From: DAOUKH01 sp034421515
GTDB taxonomy: Bacteria > Chloroflexota > Dehalococcoidia > SHYB01
NCBI GenBank assembly: GCA_034421515.1
Contig: DAOUKH010000026.1
Coordinates: forward strand, 1 to 47,714
Direction of reading: 5' to 3'
Length of the DNA stretch: 47,714 nucleotides
In this document: in pieces, positions 24,260 through 32,313 of the stretch
Position numbering within the stretch: the first letter of the stretch is position 1
How the letters are laid out: every line of letters begins with the position of its first letter
The notes under the pieces: generated by a model
Database searches by the model: none
The model's input: the letters and a program-made list of their open reading frames with translations, nothing else
What the model was told of the DNA's origin: nothing
Made by a program: the position numbers and the translations under genes

Positions 24260-25581
24260 GACGCCGCCTTCCGCTGCATCCCCTTGGGCCAGAAGACGTT
24301 CTCGCCTTCGAGAGCGTCGCGCTCGCCGGCCTCCATCCCGAGGAGGTCGTCGAAGACGTAGTCGTTGTCCTGGCCCATCAAAGGGCCGTGACGCCAAAGC
24401 TCCCACGGGGCGTTGCGAAGCTGCATCGGCATGCCTTCGTAGATCTTCTCGCCGAGCAGGGGGTGCGACGCGGTGGCGGCGAAGGTGCCGCGGTGCTGCA
24501 GCTGCGGGTCGTTCTCGACGCGGTCGACCATGCTCTGCACCGGCGCCGAAGGCACGCCGGCGGCCTGGAGCTTGGCCATGACCTCGTACTTGTTGCGCTC
24601 CTTAGTCCAGCCCTCGATCTTGAGGTCCATCTCCTCCTGGTGTTCGAGCCGTCCCAGGAGCGTGTCGTACTTGGGGTCGTGGGCCCAGTCAGGGTCGCCC
24701 ATCGCCTTGACCAAGGCGCGCCACTCCTCGTCGGTGTAGCAGACGATGACGCACCAGGCGTGGGCATCGCTCCCTTTGCACTTGTAGGAGTTGTGAGGCG
24801 CGGCGTGGGGGCCGCGATAGGTGTTGGCCAGCGACGCGTCGGGCCAGTGGGTGCGGTTGCCCGGCGGCATGCCCTCGCGGTCGGACTTGCGCCCGTTGAC
24901 GGTGTAGTCGAGAAAGGCCGCGCCGGTGAGGGTGCAGCCTACGTCGACCTGTGCAAGATCGACGTACTGGCCGCGCCCGCTCTCGTGGCGGTAGTGGAGC
25001 GCGGCGAGCACCGCCATCGCTCCGTAGTAGCCGCCGGTGTGGTCCATGTAGGAGTAGCCCCAGCCCGCGGGCGGCTTGCCCGGCGCGCCGGAGATGAAGG
25101 TGAGGCCCGACACGGCCTGCACCGCAGGGCCCCAGGTGTCGTAGTCGCGGTGCCGTCCCCGGTGGCCGAAACCGGCCATGCTGACGTAGACGATGGTGGG
25201 GTTCACTTCCTTCAGCTGCTCGTAGCCGAGGCCCCACTTCTCCAGGATCCGCGAGCTGAAGTTCTCGATCACGACGTCGGAGACTGAGATGAGCTCCTTG
25301 ACGAGGTCCATGCCCCTGGAGCTTCGGACGTTCAGCGTCGCGCTCAGCTTGTTGCAGCCGAAGTTGTTGAAGTCGGTGCCGGAGTCGAGGCTGGGCGGGA
25401 CTTCGGGGGGAGAGGCGGCGAACCGGATCGTGTCCGGGCTGTCGGGCCACTCGACGCGGATGACCTCGGCGCCGAACATGGAGAGGATGCGGGTGGCCTG
25501 CGGGCCGGCCCGCACCCAGGTGAAGTCGACGACTCTCAGACCGGAGAGTGCGCCTTCCTTCAGGATTCGTCCAAGCTCCAC
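24256..25581 (-). CDS. CaiB/BaiF family CoA-transferase, probable catalytic subunit
   Basis: A 441-residue class III CoA-transferase. GALSGLRVVDFTWVRAGP opens the domain, and MAGFGHRGRHRDYDTWGP and SGRGQYVDLAQVD follow. The nucleophilic Asp is present near residue 180 (YMDHTGG). The start could be TTG 25587 or GTG 25581; I prefer GTG 25581 because GAGG lies 6 bases upstream. It begins 11 bases after the D-aminoacylase stop and ends in a four-base overlap with the second CaiB gene, so the pair is probably co-translated in equal amounts. Acid substrates are unknown. Confidence 0.9.
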   Translation of the reverse strand: MELGRILKEGALSGLRVVDFTWVRAGPQATRILSMFGAEVIRVEWPDSPDTIRFAASPPEVPPSLDSGTDFNNFGCNKLSATLNVRSSRGMDLVKELISVSDVVIENFSSRILEKWGLGYEQLKEVNPTIVYVSMAGFGHRGRHRDYDTWGPAVQAVSGLTFISGAPGKPPAGWGYSYMDHTGGYYGAMAVLAALHYRHESGRGQYVDLAQVDVGCTLTGAAFLDYTVNGRKSDREGMPPGNRTHWPDASLANTYRGPHAAPHNSYKCKGSDAHAWCVIVCYTDEEWRALVKAMGDPDWAHDPKYDTLLGRLEHQEEMDLKIEGWTKERNKYEVMAKLQAAGVPSAPVQSMVDRVENDPQLQHRGTFAATASHPLLGEKIYEGMPMQLRNAPWELWRHGPLMGQDNDYVFDDLLGMEAGERDALEGENVFWPKGMQRKAAS

Positions 25582-25592
25582 GCCCAACCTCG

Positions 25593-27305
25593 TTACGCCG
25601 TCTTCCCGTGATAGCGGCTGCTCCGGAGGAGACGGCCGGGCCGCGACCCGGTATCCCCGCCGCCCTCGACCAAGACCTCGCCGCCGACGATGACGTTCCG
25701 CACGCCGACGGCGCGGTTCGCCAGCCGGGTGCCACCTCCGGGGATGTCGCGAAGGCGTTCCGCCTCCAGGGGCCCGACCTCGTCCTCTTCAAAAATGACT
25801 ACGTCGGCGGCGAGCCCCTCGCGGAGCAGGCCGCGATCGCGGATGCCGTAGACGGAAGCGGGCAGGAAGGTGAGGCGGCGCACCGCCTCCTCTAGGGTGA
25901 TCAGGCCGGTGTCGGAGGCCCAGCGCAGCAGCGTCGTCGAGTAGATGGCCCCGCTCATGAAGTTGATGTGCGCCCCGGCGTCGGAGATGCCGGCGACGGC
26001 GTGGGGACTGTTGAGCATTGCGCCGACGGCCTCGGCGTCGCCGTTCCGTGCGCCCACGACGGCGAACTCGGTGGCGAGGCCCTCCTCGCAGGCGAGGTCG
26101 AGCATCGCGTCGACGACGTGCACGCCGAACACGGCGGCGGCGTCTTTGAGCGTCCTGCCGTTGAGCGGGGCATTGGCCGCGGTCTTGGCGCGGGCCACGA
26201 CGAGGTTGGGGAGGCTGCGGTAGGGCATCGTCTCGGTGTCGGACTCAAGCTCTCGCTTCATGGCCTCGCGGACGTCGTCGCTCCGCAGCAGCGCCTCGCG
26301 CCCGGCGACCGGCGTGGAGAGGACGCGCCCCAGCGTGGGGAGGCTGCGGTAGTTGACGTGCTCGTCGGCGAAGCTCCAGGGCACGTCGAGCCGCTGGCAG
26401 CGCGCCACGCCGTAGATGGCCGCGCCCTTGGCGGCGGCCTCCTCCATGAAGTCGACCTGCTTGCGCCACTGGCCGGGCAGCTCCCAGACCTGGGAGAGCT
26501 CATTCCAGTTGACGGGCCGCCCGCTGCGGAGGGCCAACTCCATCATCAGGCTGCGGTCGTTGTCGTCGAAGCCGTCGGGGTCGCGGAGCGAGGCGGGGAC
26601 GATCTCCGTGCTGCCGAGCCCGAACTCGGCGAGTGCGCTGCCGATCTCGACAATCTCCTCCTTGTCGGCCTGGCGGCTGGGCACGGGTGTGCCGTCCCCC
26701 GCGACGTGGCCGCGGCTCTGGGCGGTGCTGAAACCGAAGGCGCCGGCGGCGATGGCCTCGCGGACGATGGCCCGCTGGCGCGCCGTCTCGTCGTCGGTCG
26801 CGGCGCGCTCGGCGGACTCGGGGCCGAGCACGTAGCGGCGGACGGCGCTGTGCCCGATCTGCGCCGCGACGTTGATGCCAAGCTCTTCCCGCTCGACGCG
26901 GTCGAGGAAGTCGGGGAAGCTGTGCCACTCCCAATCGAGGACGGTGTGGAGCACTTCGAGATCGACCGCCTCGACGCGGGCGAACATGCCCATGAGGAAC
27001 TCGCGGTCCTCCGGCTTGCAGGGCGCGAGGGTGTAGCCGCAGTTGCCCATGACCACGGTGGTCGCGCCGTGCCACGGCGAACTGGTGAGCAGGCCGTCCC
27101 ACATGATCTGGGCGTCGTAGTGGGTGTGGATGTCGACGAACCCCGGGGCGACGATGGCGCCCTCGGCGTCGATGACACGGCCCGCGGGCTCGTCAAGGCG
27201 CCCCTTCGCGACGATCCGCCCGCCGCGGACGCCGACGTCGGCGCGGTAGCGGGGGAGGCCGCTGCCGTCGATGACGGTGCCGTTCTTGATGACGAGGTCG
27301 AGCAT
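25593..27305 (-). CDS. N-acyl-D-amino-acid deacylase-type amidohydrolase
   Basis: A 570-residue D-aminoacylase-family amidohydrolase, paralogous to the protein at 19700-21391. The motifs are H60-T-H62 in FVDIHTHYDAQI, VMGNCGYTLAP with the zinc Cys, and AGISDAGAHINF with the catalytic Asp. It would cleave an amide or cyclic imide in the cytosol. It is the first gene of the reverse operon that continues with two CaiB genes and the selenoprotein, which suggests hydrolysis first and CoA activation of the released acid second. ATG 27305 is the first start in frame with family homology. Confidence 0.9.
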   Translation of the reverse strand: MLDLVIKNGTVIDGSGLPRYRADVGVRGGRIVAKGRLDEPAGRVIDAEGAIVAPGFVDIHTHYDAQIMWDGLLTSSPWHGATTVVMGNCGYTLAPCKPEDREFLMGMFARVEAVDLEVLHTVLDWEWHSFPDFLDRVEREELGINVAAQIGHSAVRRYVLGPESAERAATDDETARQRAIVREAIAAGAFGFSTAQSRGHVAGDGTPVPSRQADKEEIVEIGSALAEFGLGSTEIVPASLRDPDGFDDNDRSLMMELALRSGRPVNWNELSQVWELPGQWRKQVDFMEEAAAKGAAIYGVARCQRLDVPWSFADEHVNYRSLPTLGRVLSTPVAGREALLRSDDVREAMKRELESDTETMPYRSLPNLVVARAKTAANAPLNGRTLKDAAAVFGVHVVDAMLDLACEEGLATEFAVVGARNGDAEAVGAMLNSPHAVAGISDAGAHINFMSGAIYSTTLLRWASDTGLITLEEAVRRLTFLPASVYGIRDRGLLREGLAADVVIFEEDEVGPLEAERLRDIPGGGTRLANRAVGVRNVIVGGEVLVEGGGDTGSRPGRLLRSSRYHGKTA

Positions 27306-27381
27306 GATCTGGGTGGCCCGCGGCGGTTGGGCATGAGTGTACTACAGGAGCAGAGCGGGCGGGATGCCCCGCCCCTGCCCG

Positions 27382-27417
27382 CCCTCAGTCCCTCCCAGAG
27401 GGAGGGAGGCTTAAGGG
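27382..27417. repeat. single intergenic hairpin repeat
   Basis: CCCTCAGTCCCTCCC with AGAGGGAGGGAGGCTTAAGG, a short copy of the dispersed hairpin family. Its tail TTAAGG overlaps the possible -35 region of the downstream promoter. Confidence 0.7.
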
Positions 27418-27439
27418 GCTCCACCAGGACTGGTATATT
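27411..27439 (+). promoter_or_regulatory. possible extended -10 promoter for the substrate-binding protein
   Basis: TGG followed by TATATT (27434-27439) fits an extended -10 box (TGnTATATT). The -35 position holds TTAAGG (27411-27416) after 17 bases, a weak match donated by the repeat. Confidence 0.4.
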
Positions 27440-27506
27440 AGGCGCCGAAACTAACCCCCGGGGGAGACGGACACTTGCTGCCATCCGGGGCAGCACTGAG
27501 CACACC

Positions 27507-28682
27507 ATGGCGAGGCTCTGGAAGAAGCGACTCCTTGTCTTCGGGCTGACGCCGGTCATGGCGCTGGCGGCGGTGGCGTGTTCCGGCGGCGGAGATGACG
27601 GCCCGTACAGGGTCGGCGTGATGGAGTCCCTGACGGGGCCCGGCGAGACCTACGGCACGGTGGCGAGCCAGGCCAAGCAGATGGCTGTCGACGAGATCAA
27701 CGCCGCGGGCGGGGTCGACGGCCGCACCTTGGAACTCGTCGTCGAGGACTCCAAGTGCGGCGCCCAGGACGCCATCGCCGCGTACAAGAAGCTGACCCAA
27801 GTCGAAGGGCTGAAGATCATCCTGGGCACGTCGTGCAGCGGCGCCATGCTGGGAGTCGCCCCGCTTGCGGAGGCCGATGGGACCATCCTGTTCTCAGGGT
27901 TGGCGAGCAACCCGGACATCGCCAAGGCCGGCGACTACATTTTCCGCACCCAGATCAGCGACATCCAGGTGGGGATCGCCACCGGCAACACCTTGTGGGC
28001 CGACGGGGTCCGCACACTGGCGACCATCACGGAGTCGACCGACTACGCGGAGGGCGTCAGGCGCACGTCCGTGGGGCAATTCGAGGAGCGCGGCGGCACG
28101 GTGGTGGCCGCGGAGCGGTACCTGCCGGAGGTTACCGACTTCAGGTCGCAGCTGACCAAGCTGATCGCGGCGAATCCCGACGCGCTGCACCTTGCGCCGC
28201 AGTCGGAGTTCTCGGCGGGCACCATCATCAAGCAGGCCCGGGAGCTCGGTTTCGAAGGCCCCATCTACGCGGAAACGGTCTCGGTCGGGACAACCGCACT
28301 GGAGATCGCGGGCGACGCGGCGACAGGAATGAAGGCCATCACCGCGGACCTCGACCCGGACAACGAGAAGGCGCAGGAAGTGCTGGCGAACTTCCGGGCC
28401 CGCTACAACTACGTCACGCTGCCGTGGCACCTGGGTTCCGCCTACGACGACGTGTACATCGCCGCCGAATGTCTCAAGCAGACCAAGGACGACCAGGACG
28501 CGGACGGCTTCCGCGACTGCATGTACGAGATCACGTGGAGCGGCGCCATCGGCGACGACTACAGCTTCGACTCGGACGGCGAGGTCGTGGGGCTGTCGAG
28601 GGTAGTCGTCGAGGTGCTGCCGGTAGACGAGCGGACCGAGGACCGAAAGTACCGGGTGCTCGGACCCGCGCCCCGGCCCTAA
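27507..28682 (+). CDS. branched-chain amino acid-type ABC transporter substrate-binding lipoprotein
   Basis: A 391-residue periplasmic-binding-protein type I lipoprotein. A basic start (MARLWKKRLL), a hydrophobic segment and the lipobox A-V-A-Cys25 give a lipoprotein signal. Then come VGVMESLTGPGETYGTVASQ, AVDEINAAGGVDGRTLELVV and DSKCGAQDAIAAYKKL, typical of Leu/Ile/Val-type (HAAT) binding proteins. It would bind an amino acid, amide or small organic acid outside the membrane and deliver it to an ABC permease, none of which is in this window. ATG 27507 begins the signal sequence; longer open sequence upstream has no signal-peptide logic. A GC-only palindrome (28696-28711) lies just after the stop. 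Confidence 0.9.
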   Translation: MARLWKKRLLVFGLTPVMALAAVACSGGGDDGPYRVGVMESLTGPGETYGTVASQAKQMAVDEINAAGGVDGRTLELVVEDSKCGAQDAIAAYKKLTQVEGLKIILGTSCSGAMLGVAPLAEADGTILFSGLASNPDIAKAGDYIFRTQISDIQVGIATGNTLWADGVRTLATITESTDYAEGVRRTSVGQFEERGGTVVAAERYLPEVTDFRSQLTKLIAANPDALHLAPQSEFSAGTIIKQARELGFEGPIYAETVSVGTTALEIAGDAATGMKAITADLDPDNEKAQEVLANFRARYNYVTLPWHLGSAYDDVYIAAECLKQTKDDQDADGFRDCMYEITWSGAIGDDYSFDSDGEVVGLSRVVVEVLPVDERTEDRKYRVLGPAPRP

Positions 28683-28843
28683 AGCCGGAACGCCCGGCGG
28701 GCCGGCCCGCCTCGTCCATCGCCCGGCCTCAGCGGGAGTCTACGGCGAAAAGGGGAGCGGTCAGTTGAGGGGAAGCAAACTACAAATGCCCCGGCTTGCC
28801 GACTCGCTGGTCGTCCTACCTCGAACTGCGATTGGGCACCAGG

Positions 28844-29332
28844 TCAGAAGGGCAGGTCGTTAGGATCCCGGTTTGCTCGTGCCTCCTCGTACTGCCGCTC
28901 CATCTCCGCAATCTCCAGATCAGAGGGCTCGCGGTAGCACGACACAAAGTCGGCTCCAAAGTGCACCACCTCAAAACTGGATGGCATCGCTGCTGCCAAT
29001 GCGCGATTGTCCTCGCCTTCCGGCTCAAACGCCCCTATCGCGGACGACGGCGGATTGTAGGCGACCATCGCGCGTCCGTCCGGCCGAAGGAAATGGTCAA
29101 CAGGCCTGGGAGAGTAGTCGCCATCGAGGCGAGCTCCTTCATATTGGCTGACTGTCGCCTTCACTTCGGATGCCTCCGGCCCGTCCTTCCACTGGACATG
29201 GATGGATGCACCGCCTGCGTACCGGCTGGACCTAACGGAGAATTTTGTGCCCGGGAATTCTCTTTTGAGCGCCTGCCGCACCAATCTCGCTACTTCAACC
29301 ACGTCAATGTATCGCGGGGAAATGTTGGCCAT
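28844..29332 (-). CDS. LPD29-like domain protein, probable acquired orphan
   Basis: A 162-residue protein. The first 65 residues (VARLVRQALKREFPGTKFSV, SSRYAGGASIHVQWKDGP) resemble LPD29, a domain described from large polyvalent proteins of plasmids and phages; this call is from memory. The C-terminal half, including an EIAEMERQYEEARANR helix, is not recognised. Hand counts of four 60-base lines here give 57-62% G+C against 67% in a line of the next gene, which hints at transfer. No other mobile-element gene is near. GGAG precedes ATG 29332. The 160 bases between it and the binding-protein gene hold nothing I can identify. Confidence 0.65.
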   Translation of the reverse strand: MANISPRYIDVVEVARLVRQALKREFPGTKFSVRSSRYAGGASIHVQWKDGPEASEVKATVSQYEGARLDGDYSPRPVDHFLRPDGRAMVAYNPPSSAIGAFEPEGEDNRALAAAMPSSFEVVHFGADFVSCYREPSDLEIAEMERQYEEARANRDPNDLPF

Positions 29333-29445
29333 GGCTTCTCCAAGGTGATGACAATTCCCTCCATTTTACTGACCATCGAAGGGTGGTGCGCCCCTGCGAG
29401 GTCTAGGTGTATGCCCCGGCCCCGGCTCAGCCGGGAGGGCGTTTC

Positions 29446-29473
29446 TTGACAGGCATCCGGCCCCGCTTACAAT
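29446..29473 (+). promoter_or_regulatory. strong sigma70-type promoter for the thiolase/DUF35 pair
   Basis: TTGACA (29446-29451), a 16-base spacer and TACAAT (29468-29473): a perfect -35 and five of six in the -10. The transcript would start near 29481, 29 bases before ATG 29510. Confidence 0.65.
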
Positions 29474-29509
29474 GCTCGTGCCCCGATTCTGTTGACCTTT
29501 GGAGGCGCT

Positions 29510-30688
29510 ATGCCCTGGCCAATGCGAGACCAGACCGCGATCGTCGGCATCGGCGAGACCGAATACACCCGGTGGGGCCAGATCGAACGCAGCGAGTTCC
29601 AGCTCTGCTGCGAGGCGATCACCAAGGCGGTGGACGACTCCGGCCTCCGGATGCAGGACATCGACGGCTTCGTCACCTACAGCGTCGACCGCAACAACCC
29701 CATGACGCTGGCGCAGACGCTCGGCGTGAAGCAGCTTCGCTACGCCAGCCTCTACCCCGGCGGCGGCAACTCGACGTGCGGCGTGGTCCACCACGCGGCG
29801 ATGGCGATCTACAGCGGCAGCGCCGACGCCGTCGTGTGCTACCGCTCCCTCTGCCAGGGCCAGTTCGGGCGCTTCGGCCAAGGCGCGGCGCGGACGGGAG
29901 CACGGCGCTACGGGGGCAACAACGCCTTCACCATGCCGTTCGGCGTGATCGCGGCAGTCCACCGCTATGCACTTCAGGCCCGGCGCCACATGTACGAGTT
30001 CGGCACGACCAGCGAGCAGTTCGGACGCATCTCCGTCAACTCCTACGCCAACGCGCAGCGCAACCCGCGCGCCGTCATGTACGGCCGCCCCATCACCCTC
30101 GAAGACCACCAGAACTCCCGCATGATCGCCGACCCCTACCACCTCTACGATTGCTGCCAGGAGAACGACGGCGCCTGCGCGGTGGTGGTGGTGAGCGCGG
30201 AGCGGGCGAAGTCGCTGAAGCGCAAGCCCGTCTACATCGCGGGCGCCGCCCACGGCGCGGGCTACCGCGATGGGGGCGACGAGCACTCCCGCACCGCGAG
30301 CACGTGGACGTCGTCAGGACTGGTGGAGACGGCCCGCGACTGCTACGAGCGGGCAGGCATGGGGCCCAACGACATCGACGTAGGCCAGTTCTACGAGAAC
30401 TTCACCGGCCAGGTGCTGATGGCGATCGAGGACTTCGGCTTCTGCAAGAAGGGCGAGGGCGGCCCGTTTATCGAGGACGGGAACATCGACTATCCCAGCG
30501 GCTCACTGCCGATCAACACCAGCGGCGGCAACCTCGCCGAGGCGTACATCCACGGCTTGGAGATGGTGGTCGAGGGCGTGCGGCAGATGCGCGGAGAGTC
30601 GACGTCGCAGGTCGAGGGCGCGGAGACCTGCCTGGTGGTGGCGGGACCGGCGGCGCCGCCGTCGAGCGCGCTGATTCTCCGCAACTAG
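29510..30688 (+). CDS. thiolase family protein (lipid-transfer/SCP-x type)
   Basis: A 392-residue thiolase-fold protein: TAIVGIGETEYTRWGQ at the N-terminus, GNSTCGVVHHAAMAIYSG at the usual nucleophile region with a Cys, and NTSGGNLAEAYIHGLEMVVE near the C-terminus. It belongs to the group of SCP-x-like thiolases that work with a DUF35 partner, encoded 19 bases downstream. BbsA/BbsB of toluene degradation are such a pair. It would cleave or form a beta-ketoacyl-CoA. ATG 29510 has GGAGG just upstream; an in-frame TTG at 29492 has less support. A related pair lies at 37630-39195. Confidence 0.85.
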   Translation: MPWPMRDQTAIVGIGETEYTRWGQIERSEFQLCCEAITKAVDDSGLRMQDIDGFVTYSVDRNNPMTLAQTLGVKQLRYASLYPGGGNSTCGVVHHAAMAIYSGSADAVVCYRSLCQGQFGRFGQGAARTGARRYGGNNAFTMPFGVIAAVHRYALQARRHMYEFGTTSEQFGRISVNSYANAQRNPRAVMYGRPITLEDHQNSRMIADPYHLYDCCQENDGACAVVVVSAERAKSLKRKPVYIAGAAHGAGYRDGGDEHSRTASTWTSSGLVETARDCYERAGMGPNDIDVGQFYENFTGQVLMAIEDFGFCKKGEGGPFIEDGNIDYPSGSLPINTSGGNLAEAYIHGLEMVVEGVRQMRGESTSQVEGAETCLVVAGPAAPPSSALILRN

Positions 30689-30707
30689 CCGGCCGCAGGA
30701 GCATTCC

Positions 30708-31133
30708 ATGGGCAAATACTTCGAAGAGGGCATGCCGCTCCCGGCGTTCGAGCGGGATACCCAGGAATTCTGGGAGGGCTGCAAGCAGCACAAGCTGCTC
30801 GTCCAACGCTGCAGTCAGTGCGGGGCCTACCGCTTCGCGCCGACGCCCGTCTGCTCGCAGTGCCTCTCGTTCAAGTACTCGTACGTCGAGTCGGCCGGCC
30901 TCGCAGAGGTCTGGTCGTTCATCCTCGTGCCCCACGCGGTACACCCGGCGGTGCGCGCGACGACGCCCTACAACGCGGTCATCGTGCAACTCAACGATTG
31001 CGGCGGGGTCAAGCTGACCAGCAACGTGATCAACTGCAAGAACGAGGACCTCTACATCGGGATGCCCGTCAAGGTGGTCTGGGAAGACCGCGACGACGGC
31101 CTCACGGTCTACCGCTTCGAGCCGGCGGGGTAG
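30708..31133 (+). CDS. Zn-ribbon/OB-fold (DUF35) protein, thiolase partner
   Basis: A 141-residue protein with a zinc ribbon, RCSQCGAYRFAPTPVCSQC (four Cys), followed by an OB-fold that includes EVWSFILVPHAVHPAV and a GMPVKVVWED strand. DUF35 proteins bind next to SCP-x-like thiolases and complete the CoA site. It begins 19 bases after the thiolase stop and surely belongs to the same transcript. It ends 5 bases before the stop of the convergent MaoC-like gene. Confidence 0.9.
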   Translation: MGKYFEEGMPLPAFERDTQEFWEGCKQHKLLVQRCSQCGAYRFAPTPVCSQCLSFKYSYVESAGLAEVWSFILVPHAVHPAVRATTPYNAVIVQLNDCGGVKLTSNVINCKNEDLYIGMPVKVVWEDRDDGLTVYRFEPAG

Positions 31134-31138
31134 GGGCG

Positions 31139-32284
31139 CTACCCGCGGCTGAGGAGGCGCATCTTCGCCTGGGCGGTGACGGTGACGTCGCCCTCTTGGT
31201 TGACGCCCCAGCACTCGAACAAGACGAGGGGCTCGCCGTCGACGATCTCCTTGCCCTTGATCCTGGCGTGGCACCAGGTGGCGTCGCCGAGGACGTTCAT
31301 CTTGACGAATTTGGCGTCGATGCCGCGGACCATGGAGTCGTCGCCGCCCCAGTTGGTGAGGGCGTTGATGAGCCAGGCGACGCGCTGGCCGCCGAAGTCG
31401 TAGGCCGAGCGCGCGCCGACCATGCGGGCCCACTCGCGGTCCCAATGCGCGCGCATGGGAAAGTCGGGGGCCTTGTTGTGGATGTCGGGGACGTTGGCCT
31501 TGGGGTGCTTCTGGACGGTGCGCTGCGCGATCTCCGAGGCCATGAGGAAGAGCCCGCCCCAGCCGGCGTGCCAGGCGACCACCTCGCACTGTGAGAGCGG
31601 CCCTTTGACCACCCAGGGGATCTCGCCGCCGACCTCGACGTCCTCCCAGTAGCGGGGCTCCGCGCCGCGCCGCTCTTCCTTCTCGATGTCGGCCCAGAGG
31701 CTTTCGAGCTCCTCCTGCGTCCAGACGTGCTCGCCCATGTCCTTGTACTTGCCCGCCCTGGCGGCGGTGGAGCGCTCGAAGTTGATGAAGTTGAGGCGGT
31801 GGACGGCGATCTTCTCGTCCCGCTGGTTGTAGAAGGTCTGGGTGGCGCTGTCCTCGATGGTGCGGCCCGCGTAGGCACTCTTGTGCTCGATGAAGTCGGT
31901 CAGATAGGTCTCGCCGTGGATACGGTCGCCGCGCTTGATGGGGTGGTAGTACTCCCACGCGTCCGACGACCAGTAGCGGTGGACGCCGGTGAAGCCGCGG
32001 AAGCCGCCGGAGGTGCGTCCGCGGGAGAGCGGCCCCTGGTTGCAGGTGAAGAGGAAACTCGGCGGGGCGATCATGTCGCCGTAGCCGGTGCCCTTGGCGT
32101 AGTCCTCATCGTTCCAGAGGGGGTTGTCGTCGCCGATGCCGTTGGCGAAGTGGCGGATGGTGTCGTAGGTCGCCTCGGAGTTCCAGGCGTTGGTGATAGG
32201 GGTGACCTCGCCGATGCGGGCGCGGTACTTGGCGATGACTTCGTCGGTGAGCTTGCTGTCGACGTTCTGGTCGATGGTGGTCAT
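31139..32284 (-). CDS. MaoC-like/FAS1-type acyl dehydratase
   Basis: A 381-residue protein with two hot-dog domains. The N-terminal half (residues 20-170) has the FAS1-like dehydratase segment GIGDDNPLWNDEDYAKGTGY and an APPSFLF stretch. The C-terminal half (about 215-375) contains EVVAWHAGWGGLFL and GDVTVTAQAKMRLLSRG. The family hydrates enoyl-CoA or dehydrates 3-hydroxyacyl-CoA. In MaoC hydratases the motif is D-x-N-P-x-H; here Trp takes the His place in DDNPLW, so the catalytic base may lie in the other half. ATG 32284 lies 29 bases after the stop of the CoA-transferase gene, so both are probably one operon. Confidence 0.82.
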   Translation of the reverse strand: MTTIDQNVDSKLTDEVIAKYRARIGEVTPITNAWNSEATYDTIRHFANGIGDDNPLWNDEDYAKGTGYGDMIAPPSFLFTCNQGPLSRGRTSGGFRGFTGVHRYWSSDAWEYYHPIKRGDRIHGETYLTDFIEHKSAYAGRTIEDSATQTFYNQRDEKIAVHRLNFINFERSTAARAGKYKDMGEHVWTQEELESLWADIEKEERRGAEPRYWEDVEVGGEIPWVVKGPLSQCEVVAWHAGWGGLFLMASEIAQRTVQKHPKANVPDIHNKAPDFPMRAHWDREWARMVGARSAYDFGGQRVAWLINALTNWGGDDSMVRGIDAKFVKMNVLGDATWCHARIKGKEIVDGEPLVLFECWGVNQEGDVTVTAQAKMRLLSRG

Positions 32285-32313
32285 GGTCGTGTCCTCGGTC
32301 GTGTGATCGTTGC

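Noticed and set aside
25968..27506. A long open frame leading into the substrate-binding protein from upstream
   Set aside because: It is antisense to the D-aminoacylase and shows no family features. The lipoprotein signal starts at ATG 27507.
28696..28711. Terminator after the substrate-binding protein
   Set aside because: GGCGGG-CCGG-CCCGCC is a short GC palindrome without any T tract, and such palindromes are expected at this base composition, so it is not listed as a feature.
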